Shown here in pieces: positions 1 through 6,451 of a stretch of DNA of 6,532 bases. The stretch's first letter is position 1, and every line of letters starts with the position of its first letter. Source of the stretch: Prosthecobacter sp. (lineage in GTDB: Bacteria > Verrucomicrobiota > Verrucomicrobiia > Verrucomicrobiales > Verrucomicrobiaceae); assembly GCA_020216965.1 (NCBI GenBank), contig JAIWOJ010000136.1, positions 1 to 6,532 on the forward strand, read 5' to 3'. The notes under the pieces were generated by a model. It searched no databases. It was not told where the DNA came from and worked only from the letters and a program-made list of their open reading frames with translations. Position numbers and translations under genes: made by a program.

Positions 1-2
1 GT

Positions 3-626
3 CGTTCGCGCGGGGGAGAGAACTGGCTACTGCTGTGCGTGCTCTTCGGCTTGCTGGTGCAGGCGGACGCTCACCCTATGCCTTTCATCACCTGCCGCGC
101 CGAAGTGACTGAGGCGGATCGCACGCTACGGCTCCGCTTTGCCGTGGATCATGCGGCCAACCCTCTTGTGCGCAGTGAGGAAGAGGCACGCGCAGCACTG
201 CACGGGGCGCTTTGGGTCATGCATGGGGGGAAAAGTACACCGTTGAGTGATCTGGCGACGCTGCAGATTCACACCGGTAGCACCTGGCAGGAGCTTTTGC
301 CGCCAGGGCTTTTGCCTCCAGATGATGGTCAGCCGCATGAGATCATGACGGCGGACTGGTCCTGGCAGCCTGACTGCGAGGAGGTTTTTTTTACAGTCAA
401 AAAAGGCAGCCTGCATGATGTGCTGCTCTGGCAACAGCCACGCGGAGCAGAGGTGCGCTCCATCCTGCTACTCGGTGGAGATGTGTCTCCTGCGTTCCGC
501 TTCCCCATGCAGCCATCTCTCCTCTGGGTTGGCTGGCTGGCTGTGGGCGTGGTGGCAGGCTGTTTAGCTCTCGCCCTAGGACTGCGCCGCCCAGCCGCAG
601 GAGACCGCAAAGCCCTTAGCCTGTAA
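3..626 (+). CDS. Exported single-pass membrane protein of unknown function, 5' end outside window
   Basis: The reading frame is open from the first bases of the window to TAA at 624-626, so the gene is probably cut at its 5' end. The only in-frame conventional start inside the window is GTG at 39. Starting there would leave a signal peptide too short to work, while the codons before it encode charged residues (RSRGGEN) and then the hydrophobic WLLLCVLFGLLV, ending in a plausible cleavage site ADA|HPMP. I therefore infer a start just upstream of base 1. The mature part is about 150 residues, with two cysteines (C19 and C113 counted from the GTG) that could form a disulfide. One transmembrane segment follows (residues 161-182 from the GTG) and then a short tail beginning RR, which predicts an outside domain anchored by its C-terminus. 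The HPMP start and the later VLLWQ/LLLGGD stretch weakly recall the N-terminal domain of HupE/UreJ-type proteins. I do not recognise a family firmly and assign no function. Confidence 0.7.
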   Translation, partial: RSRGGENWLLLCVLFGLLVQADAHPMPFITCRAEVTEADRTLRLRFAVDHAANPLVRSEEEARAALHGALWVMHGGKSTPLSDLATLQIHTGSTWQELLPPGLLPPDDGQPHEIMTADWSWQPDCEEVFFTVKKGSLHDVLLWQQPRGAEVRSILLLGGDVSPAFRFPMQPSLLWVGWLAVGVVAGCLALALGLRRPAAGDRKALSL

Positions 627-687
627 CCTAGCCAGGGGGTGCATGAGAAGGATTGCGCGGCTGGGGGCACGGCTCTAGAGTTGGATC

Positions 688-1299
688 ATGCGTGCGCGGC
701 CCCATTTCCTCCTGCTGCCCCTGCTCATCGGGCTAGGGGCGGGCTGTGCGTCTGAAAAAAAATCATCCAAGCCGCTTTCGGAAATGCGCATGAATGAACG
801 GATCAGCCGCTCGGTGCGCGCCATGAAGGAAGGGATGGACAAAAATGACCCGCGCTACCAGAGCCGATATCAAAAAGCGATGGATGCGAGCATCGCCAAA
901 AAGAACGGCACAGCGGGGTGGCTCTCACGCAAGCAATCCCGCACGCGCACACTGGAGCATCTAGAGATTTTCCGTGCAGGTGAGTTTTCCACCCGCGAAT
1001 TTGCCCAAGCGGATGCACGCAGTCCACTCGGGACCAGAAATGCCAGAGAAGCGACAAGCCGCTCCCCGCTGGCTGATCAGGCCTTTGAGACCTCTGATTC
1101 GCGCTTGGCTGGGCAAGTGTCTCGGGATGCCTCCCTCCAAGCGCGTGAGGCAGGGCAAACTTTCCGCTCCCAGGAGGATGTGCGTGGACGCAATGCCCTG
1201 CGCAGCAGCAAACCGCCAGAGTTCATTGTGCTACCTGAACAGGTGAAATCCCCTGCTTACACGGAGGACCAGGTGCGCCGCCTGCTCGGCCGTGACTGA
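688..1299 (+). CDS. Small Arg/Ser-rich lipoprotein, function unknown
   Basis: This 203-residue protein begins MRARPHF, then a hydrophobic stretch to a lipobox-like LGAGC with the candidate lipidated cysteine at residue 20. Glycine at -3 is not ideal, but A-2, G-1 and C+1 fit signal peptidase II. The mature part is strongly charged, has no further cysteine and no membrane segment, and looks partly disordered. Residues 95-167 carry a weak repeat: AREA at 119-122 and 152-155, each followed by a short F-x-[ST] unit (F133-E-T and F159-R-S), with a related F100-S-T-R-E-F105 before them. The C-terminus is YTEDQVRRLLGRD. No enzymatic motif is visible. The start is the first ATG after an in-frame TAG at 676-678 and puts the signal peptide at the N-terminus; no good ribosome binding site precedes it. 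It follows the previous gene by 61 bases on the same strand, so they may be co-transcribed. Lipoprotein status is likely and the role unknown. Confidence 0.75.
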   Translation: MRARPHFLLLPLLIGLGAGCASEKKSSKPLSEMRMNERISRSVRAMKEGMDKNDPRYQSRYQKAMDASIAKKNGTAGWLSRKQSRTRTLEHLEIFRAGEFSTREFAQADARSPLGTRNAREATSRSPLADQAFETSDSRLAGQVSRDASLQAREAGQTFRSQEDVRGRNALRSSKPPEFIVLPEQVKSPAYTEDQVRRLLGRD

Positions 1300-1304
1300 A
1301 ATAT

Positions 1305-1324
1305 GCCTACCTTTGATGGTAGGC
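1305..1324 (+). terminator. Short perfect hairpin after the lipoprotein gene, possible terminator
   Basis: GCCTACC (1305-1311) and GGTAGGC (1318-1324) form a perfect 7-bp stem with a 6-base loop, starting 5 bases after the lipoprotein stop codon. No run of T follows, so it is not a classic intrinsic terminator. It could be a weak terminator, a 3'-end stabilising hairpin, or chance. Its placement directly behind the stop is the main support. Confidence 0.4.
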
Positions 1325-1353
1325 TACTCCACTAAGAGGAGAAATGTTAGATA

Positions 1354-1373
1354 GAGTTCTTGCGCAAGAGGTC
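1354..1373. promoter_or_regulatory. Inverted repeat upstream of the sulfatase, candidate operator
   Basis: The core TCTTGCGCAAGA (1358-1369) is a perfect 12-base palindrome. Two further symmetric pairs lie outside it (G1354/C1373 and A1355/T1372), so 8 of 10 positions match across a 20-base site. Its centre is about 36 bases before the sulfatase ATG, in the only substantial non-coding gap on that side. This is the usual size and symmetry for a dimeric repressor or activator site. I could not place convincing -10 and -35 boxes next to it, and no regulator gene is present in the window, so the role is inferred from position and symmetry only. Confidence 0.35.
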
Positions 1374-1399
1374 GGGCTAAGTCGCGTTAATGGCGGCCC

Positions 1400-2836
1400 A
1401 TGCGTTCCTTTTGCTTTACCTGTCTGCTTTTGCTTGCTGCCTTGACCGGGCAGTCAATCGCTGCTGATCGCCCCAACTTTATTCTCATCAATATTGATGA
1501 TCTGGGCTATGCCGATATTAGCCCTTTTGGTGGAAAGGTGGCGACACCGCAATTGGAGCGCATGGCGCGTGAGGGAATGAAATTGAGCAGCCACTACGCG
1601 GCTCCCGTATGCTCACCTTCGCGCGCGGCGATGATGACAGGTTGCTATCCGAAACGTGTGCTACCAATTCCAGGTGTGTTGTTTCCCGCCAGCGCCGTGG
1701 GCCTAAATCCAGAGGAAACCACGATAGCAGAGGTTCTGAAAGAGGCTGGCTACGCGACCGACTGCATCGGAAAATGGCATCTGGGTGACCAGCCAGAGTT
1801 TTTACCTACTGCCCAGGGCTTTGATCGCTATTTCGGCATTCCATATTCCAACGATATGGGGCCACGCTCAGATGGGGCGAAGAGTAACCTTGGAGAGCCG
1901 ATTCCAACAGATCAGGATGTCGCAAGCAAAGGCGTGGACCCAAAGCACTACGGCGGTGATGAGACAGGCCTCAAAGGCAACCGCCAGCCTCCTATGCCAA
2001 TGGTAGAAGGCACGCGGGCGATTGAGCGGATGCTGCCCAGCGGCCAGCAGACCATGACTCGCCGCTACACAGAGAGGGCGCTGCGCACGATCCGCGAGCA
2101 CAAGGATCGTCCCTTTTTTATCTATTTGCCACACAGTGCCGTGCACTTTCCTCTTTATCCTCATCAAGATTTCGTAGGGAGGTCTGGCGCTGGCCTGCAA
2201 AAGGACTGGGTGCTAGAACTGGATGACTCAGTCGGCCAAATCCTGCAGTTGCTACGCGATTTGAAATTGGATACAAAGACGCTGGTCATCTTTACAAGTG
2301 ACAATGGCGGCCCTGTGAATCATGGGGCGGACAATTCTCCCCTTCGCGGAACGAAGGGGACGACTCTAGAGGGAGGAATCCGCGTATGCACCCTGGCGTG
2401 GTGGCCTGGAAATATCCCCGCAGGGACCATTACGAACGCCATCACGACCCACATGGATTGGCTACCTACCTTGGCGGCTATGGCCGGAGGTAACCTGCCA
2501 AACACAAAGCTCGATGGGCTAGATCTTTCACCCTTGCTGCTTGGCAAAGAGAGCGAGTTTCGCGCCCGTGACGCGTTTTATTACTACCGGGGCTTTGAGC
2601 TGGAGGCCGTGCGCGCAGGCCCATGGAAGTTGCATTTGTCGCGCGGCCAGCTTTACCGCCTAGATACTGACATTGGAGAGCAAATAGATCTTGCCGCATC
2701 TCACCCAGATCAGGTCAAGCATCTACAAGGGTTGGCTCAAGCCATGAAGGCCGATCTAGGGCTGACTGGGGCTGATGCTCCTGGCATTAGGCCGCTGGGT
2801 CGGGTGAAAAATCCCAAGCCCATCGCTACGCCCTGA
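1400..2836 (+). CDS. Secreted formylglycine-dependent sulfatase (arylsulfatase-like, S1 type)
   Basis: This protein would hydrolyse sulfate esters, probably on a glycan, outside the cytoplasm. It has 478 residues, a normal length for the family. The N-terminus is a signal peptide with cleavage near SIA|AD (about residue 21). The active-site set is complete: metal-binding D33-D34 in NIDDLGY; C71-S-P-S-R75, where C71 is the residue converted to formylglycine by a maturation enzyme not seen here; K125 and H127 in GKWHLG; H249 in AVHFPL; D301-N302 in SDNGGP; and K319 in GTKGTTLEGG. A typical C-terminal subdomain follows (DAFYYYRG, then LYRLDTDIGEQIDL). The start at ATG 1400 is fixed by an in-frame TAA at 1388-1390 and by the signal peptide, although no Shine-Dalgarno sequence is visible. 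The substrate cannot be read from the sequence; the general layout resembles arylsulfatase A and GalNAc-6-sulfatase relatives. The gene ends 6 bases from the convergent dehydrogenase gene. Confidence 0.95.
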   Translation: MRSFCFTCLLLLAALTGQSIAADRPNFILINIDDLGYADISPFGGKVATPQLERMAREGMKLSSHYAAPVCSPSRAAMMTGCYPKRVLPIPGVLFPASAVGLNPEETTIAEVLKEAGYATDCIGKWHLGDQPEFLPTAQGFDRYFGIPYSNDMGPRSDGAKSNLGEPIPTDQDVASKGVDPKHYGGDETGLKGNRQPPMPMVEGTRAIERMLPSGQQTMTRRYTERALRTIREHKDRPFFIYLPHSAVHFPLYPHQDFVGRSGAGLQKDWVLELDDSVGQILQLLRDLKLDTKTLVIFTSDNGGPVNHGADNSPLRGTKGTTLEGGIRVCTLAWWPGNIPAGTITNAITTHMDWLPTLAAMAGGNLPNTKLDGLDLSPLLLGKESEFRARDAFYYYRGFELEAVRAGPWKLHLSRGQLYRLDTDIGEQIDLAASHPDQVKHLQGLAQAMKADLGLTGADAPGIRPLGRVKNPKPIATP

Positions 2837-2842
2837 CATAGC

Positions 2843-5800
2843 TCAGTTCACAGTTTCGATAAAGCTCAGCAAGTCGGCCATATCCTGAACACTGAGGCCA
2901 CCTTCTAACCCTTCGGGCATCAGACTTTGACCGCCTGAGCTACTGCTCTGGATGCTCGCTCTTGGTAGGGTGACCTGTGCACCGCCCATCATCTTGATGG
3001 TCATGCTACTTGCATCGTCCGCTGTGATGATGCCTTGCACGGTCTGGCCATCTTTTGTGTTCACAGTATAGGCGATATACTGAGAGGCTACCTCTTTGTG
3101 CGGCTGCAAAATAGCTTCTAGCAGGGCCTCCCGACCTTTGTTCTTCACTGTAGTGAGTTTTGGACCTACTTCGATCCCCATGCCATTCGCCTCGTGGCAG
3201 GCCATGCAGCGTGAGATGTAATGGTTCTGGCCAGCTTGAGCATCGCCCTTCATTCCGATTGCTGGGGCATAAGTCTTCGTGACCTCTTCTCTCGAGGGTG
3301 GGATGACAGATTTGAGCACGGTCTTTGCCAAAGTAGCGACCTCATTGTTCTTGTGGTTAACCATTGCCTGAATTTGGGAGGCAGAAAGGTCGGTGGGACT
3401 CCAAACCTTAGCTGCACCTTGATTTTGGATTTCCCTCAATAGCGCTAGTGCTCCAGCATCACGGGAAAGTATGGCCACAAGAGCTGCCTCTCGCGCTTCG
3501 GCCTTCAAAGACGGCCAGATAAGTTGAATGGATGCCACGTAGGAAAAGCTGGCTACCTCAGCGAGAGCCTTGACTGCTGCAGTCTGGATCTTGACAGAGG
3601 GCTCTGTCTTCAAGCAGGCGATAAGAGCGTCTTCAGCCTGAGATTTTGTGGCAAGCCGCAGTAGGTCGATAGCTTCTATGCGGCTACTTTCAGTAGCTTG
3701 CTGATTTTGCGCAGTCAGCGCAGCCGCAGAGAAGGCTGAAGCTAGGTGGCCTGCTTTATCTAGCACTTGGAGGCTAGTACCAGCGCGCTTGGCTCCTTCT
3801 GCCGCAGCACGGATTAAGGCAGGCTGTGCCCATTGTTTTTTTAGATGCTGAACATAGGCATCTATGGCTGAAGGAGTGCCTAGATCAGCAAAGGCCACCC
3901 GAATCAAGCCCGGCGGGATCTGCCTGATCTGTCGCTCAGCGAGAAGTTTTAATATCAGGTGAACCGCGTGAGTTGGCAGGGCACAAATGCGATGCGCCAA
4001 CTCCTGGGTGAGATGCGGATCTGCCGCCAGATCTGTAACCTCGTCAATCATGCGCCAGAAGTTGCCTTCTTTCTGTATTGTCGTTGGCAGCGTTTTGGCA
4101 AGGTGCGCTATAGTTAGTAGAGCTTGATATCGAACGGCTGGCACTGGGTCTTTGAGTGCTTGTTCGAGAATGGTGGCGCAACCTTGAACCTCGTTGACGG
4201 ACTTGGGATTTGCCAGCCTCAGAGCCTGCAGGCGGATCTGATCCGATGAATCTTGGGCTGCCTGTTGCCATTCGGCGTATGTTAAGCTGCCTGAGCTGCT
4301 GAGAAGGCTCAAAGCGTGTCGCTTAGCATTTTCATTACCAGTCAGACTTTTGCGGATGTAAGAGGCATCTACCCGACGCTCATGCAATAACCTTTGTGCG
4401 GTATCACGATGCCAGCCATTAGGGTGGCTGAGTATTTTGACCAGTTCTTCGGTGCTCGCTTCCGCCAGCGTCACTTTTTGCCCGATACGCTCCGCCCTGT
4501 TTGTTGTCGGCTCAATTCGCCAGATACGGCCGCGTTCATTGCCACTGTTTAGGTCTAAGTGCTGTTTGATCTCATCTGGGATGCTCCAAGGATGTTCAAT
4601 GACCTCTCGATACATATCGCAGACATAAAGGCAGCCGTCGGGCGCGTTGGCGAAGTTCACGACACGCACCCAGGTATCCCTGCTTGCAGCGAATTCAAAG
4701 CCGTGTTCATCTGCCGGGCGTTCGCCCACCAAATTGATGCCATCATTCGCATAACGTATCATTTTGCGGTGGATGAGCTGGCCTCCAGCATCGCCGGTGA
4801 AGCTATTGTTCACAAACTCGGGTCCATAAGCATCACCCCTGTAAATTGTGGTGCCTGTAGCTCCGGTAAAGTAACCACTCACGCGGCCACCGCCTTCGAC
4901 CGCGCCTTTGACTACGCCCGCAATACGCCAACGGGTGCGAATGATGCGCCAGGGTTCATCTGGGCTGATGCGAAAGACCTCAGCGGCACCTCCATCCGCA
5001 GCGATACTGCGACGACTGGGCGGTAACTCATAAAATGGGTTATGCGCGGCGTAGCGATCATCGTAAAGCCAGTATTGTAAATGGTCTGAGTTTGAGCACC
5101 CGAACTTCCGTCCGTAATCATCAAAGCTCATACCATACTGAGCGCCACCCGTCTCCATGCCAAATTCGTAAGTTAGAGGATCAAACCAGAAATCCTTTCC
5201 GCCAAGTTCCAATTCAGGTAGATCAGAGCGTTTAAGGCATTTGATTTTCCCGCGATTGCCACCACCCGCTAGAACGTGAACCTTATTGTCCTGGCCCCAT
5301 TGGAAGCTATTCAGCATGCCTTGCACATTGATGATGCGTAGGCCGGTGCCAAAGCCAGTGAACACCTTCTCGCGCAACTCCGCTTTGCCATCGCCATCCT
5401 TGTCCTCAAGACGCCAGATGTCTGGTGTTGCCCCCACATAAAGCCCACCATTCACCCATGTCAGGCCAGTGGGCCAGGGCAGGTTATCAGCAAAAACAGT
5501 GGAAGTTTCAAAGAAACCATCACCATCTTTGTCCTCCAGCATTGAGATTCTTCCTAAGTGTGGGATGACATCGCGCATTTCGCTGTAGTCGATCATTTCG
5601 CAGGCAAACATGCGGCCGCGTTCATCGAAACAGAGGGCGATGGGATCACGCACCAGTGGCTCATGAGCCACTAACTCTAGCTTAAATCCCTTTTTTACCT
5701 GCCAAGTTCTGGGTGCCTCTTTCGGTTCCACTGCAGGGTAACGGGGTAGATCTCTGGCAGGGTCCACCATCACTTGCCCCTGCGTAGGCCCATACTCTTT

Positions 5801-5905
5801 TGCATACGTTGTTTTGGTAGCGATGCCATCTGCAGAGGTCTGTGCAGATGCTATCGCAGCAGAGGAAAGAAAGAACGTAATTATAATGATCAGACGAGGC
5901 AGCAT
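2843..5905 (-). CDS. PVC-type membrane-bound dehydrogenase domain / HEAT-like / c-type haem-binding protein
   Basis: This is a large exported protein of 1020 residues, probably a periplasmic or surface oxidoreductase passing electrons to a covalently bound haem. A signal peptide (residues 1-21, cleavage ASA|QTS) is followed by a beta-propeller-like domain (about 62-470) with hallmarks of the PVC family known as TIGR02604: FKLELVAHEPLVRDPIAL, GYFTGATGTTIYRGDAYG and VCDMYREVIEHPWSIP. Two DKDGDG loops (125-130 and 168-173) look like calcium sites. Residues about 480-870 are helical with HEAT-like units, for example SHPNGWHRDTAQRLL and DPVPAVRYQALLTIA. The C-terminal haem domain (about 885-1020, TIGR02603 type) has one C900-M-A-C-H904 motif, and M996 in SLMPEGLE is the likely distal ligand. 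The substrate is unknown; sugars or alcohols would be guesses by analogy with soluble sugar dehydrogenases. The start is the first ATG giving a good signal peptide, without a clear ribosome binding site. The peroxidase gene lies 81 bases upstream on the same strand. Family assignment is confident; enzymatic activity is not proven for most relatives. Confidence 0.93.
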   Translation of the reverse strand: MLPRLIIIITFFLSSAAIASAQTSADGIATKTTYAKEYGPTQGQVMVDPARDLPRYPAVEPKEAPRTWQVKKGFKLELVAHEPLVRDPIALCFDERGRMFACEMIDYSEMRDVIPHLGRISMLEDKDGDGFFETSTVFADNLPWPTGLTWVNGGLYVGATPDIWRLEDKDGDGKAELREKVFTGFGTGLRIINVQGMLNSFQWGQDNKVHVLAGGGNRGKIKCLKRSDLPELELGGKDFWFDPLTYEFGMETGGAQYGMSFDDYGRKFGCSNSDHLQYWLYDDRYAAHNPFYELPPSRRSIAADGGAAEVFRISPDEPWRIIRTRWRIAGVVKGAVEGGGRVSGYFTGATGTTIYRGDAYGPEFVNNSFTGDAGGQLIHRKMIRYANDGINLVGERPADEHGFEFAASRDTWVRVVNFANAPDGCLYVCDMYREVIEHPWSIPDEIKQHLDLNSGNERGRIWRIEPTTNRAERIGQKVTLAEASTEELVKILSHPNGWHRDTAQRLLHERRVDASYIRKSLTGNENAKRHALSLLSSSGSLTYAEWQQAAQDSSDQIRLQALRLANPKSVNEVQGCATILEQALKDPVPAVRYQALLTIAHLAKTLPTTIQKEGNFWRMIDEVTDLAADPHLTQELAHRICALPTHAVHLILKLLAERQIRQIPPGLIRVAFADLGTPSAIDAYVQHLKKQWAQPALIRAAAEGAKRAGTSLQVLDKAGHLASAFSAAALTAQNQQATESSRIEAIDLLRLATKSQAEDALIACLKTEPSVKIQTAAVKALAEVASFSYVASIQLIWPSLKAEAREAALVAILSRDAGALALLREIQNQGAAKVWSPTDLSASQIQAMVNHKNNEVATLAKTVLKSVIPPSREEVTKTYAPAIGMKGDAQAGQNHYISRCMACHEANGMGIEVGPKLTTVKNKGREALLEAILQPHKEVASQYIAYTVNTKDGQTVQGIITADDASSMTIKMMGGAQVTLPRASIQSSSSGGQSLMPEGLEGGLSVQDMADLLSFIETVN

Positions 5906-5927
5906 AACGAATTACCAACGCCACATG

Positions 5928-5947
5928 GCAGGGCTCATCCAGCCTGC
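5928..5947 (-). other. Hairpin in the leader between the peroxidase and dehydrogenase genes
   Basis: Read on the minus strand, GCAGGCT and AGCCCTGC pair around a 5-base loop (GGATG), giving 7 base pairs with one bulged C. It lies 39 bases after the peroxidase stop and 22 bases before the dehydrogenase start. No T-run follows it on that strand, so a terminator is unlikely. It could be a processing or attenuation element between the two genes, or chance. The rest of the 81-base spacer shows no convincing promoter. Confidence 0.2.
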
Positions 5948-5986
5948 GACAAAACGGCTTCCGGTATTTTTGAGATGACTGGAGCC

Positions 5987-6451
5987 TTAAGGTAGGCCAA
6001 GAGCTTTTTTCACAGCATCCTCCAAACCGCCACCTTCTGGCTCTTCATCGGAACCGAAGCGGCCCTTCACTGTTCCATCCTTTCCGATCAAGAATTTTTC
6101 AAAGTTCCACTGCACTTCGGCATCCTTGGCGAGGGCGGCATAAAGTGGATGCTTATCTCGGCCAGTTATGGAGATTTTAGCATACATGGGAAAGGTTACC
6201 TGATAGCGGGTGCTGCAAAAAGATTTGATCTCAGCCTCTGTTCCCGGCTCCTGTCCACCGAAATCATTGCAGGGGAAACCTAGGACGCTAAAGCCCTTAG
6301 AACTGTATTTTTCATGCAACGCCTGCAAACCAGCATACTGGCTAGTGTAGCCGCATTCAGAGGCAACATTGACGATGAGTAAGACTTTCCCTGCGTGATC
6401 TTTGAGGTTCGTTAGTTTCCCGTCGATGGTCTTCACTGGGATGGAAAGCAT
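5987..6451 (-). CDS. Glutathione peroxidase family protein, cysteine type (probably thioredoxin-dependent)
   Basis: This protein reduces hydrogen peroxide or organic hydroperoxides through a redox-active cysteine. From ATG 6451 it has 154 residues, close to the length of short bacterial members. The full catalytic set is visible: C33 in NVASECGY (cysteine where animal enzymes have selenocysteine), Q67 in FGGQEPG, and W115-N116 in QWNFEKFL. C79 in SFCSTRY sits 46 residues after C33, where the resolving cysteine of thioredoxin-dependent members lies; C61 in FPCNDFGG is the middle cysteine of plant-type enzymes. Known non-selenium members of this kind usually take electrons from thioredoxin rather than glutathione, so I infer the same here. 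ATG 6451 gives a normal cytosolic family N-terminus (LSIPVKTIDGK), but it lacks a ribosome binding site. The frame stays open for 27 more codons to the window edge without another ATG, GTG or TTG, so the real protein may be longer and possibly exported. It may be co-transcribed with the downstream dehydrogenase. Confidence 0.92.
   Translation of the reverse strand: MLSIPVKTIDGKLTNLKDHAGKVLLIVNVASECGYTSQYAGLQALHEKYSSKGFSVLGFPCNDFGGQEPGTEAEIKSFCSTRYQVTFPMYAKISITGRDKHPLYAALAKDAEVQWNFEKFLIGKDGTVKGRFGSDEEPEGGGLEDAVKKALGLP

Noticed and set aside
126..670. Two overlapping minus-strand open frames of about 100 codons opposite the first gene
   Set aside because: They overlap each other and the plus-strand gene, which has a signal peptide and membrane anchor. 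Their translations are Arg/Pro/Ser/Cys-rich in the way typical of reverse-frame reading of GC-rich genes.
643..678. 11-codon frame (MRRIARLGARL) after an AGGGGG stretch, in frame with the lipoprotein gene
   Set aside because: It ends at TAG 676-678 before the lipoprotein ATG at 688, so it cannot be the lipoprotein start. It is too short and unremarkable to call a leader peptide.
974..1246. 90-codon plus-strand frame overlapping the lipoprotein gene
   Set aside because: It lies in another frame inside a better-supported gene, with no start signal, signal peptide or recognisable motif.
4559..5026. 155-codon open frame on the plus strand inside the dehydrogenase gene
   Set aside because: It lies fully antisense to a confidently assigned domain, its translation resembles no protein family I know, and it has no ribosome binding site. 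It is a shadow of the real gene.
5682..5924. Alternative upstream ATG (base 5924, minus strand) for the dehydrogenase
   Set aside because: It is in a different frame, and its frame ends after 80 codons without dehydrogenase motifs. ATG 5905 gives a clean signal peptide.
5987..6451. Possible selenoprotein, as in animal glutathione peroxidases
   Set aside because: The active-site codon encodes cysteine (C33), with no in-frame TGA there, so no selenocysteine insertion is needed.
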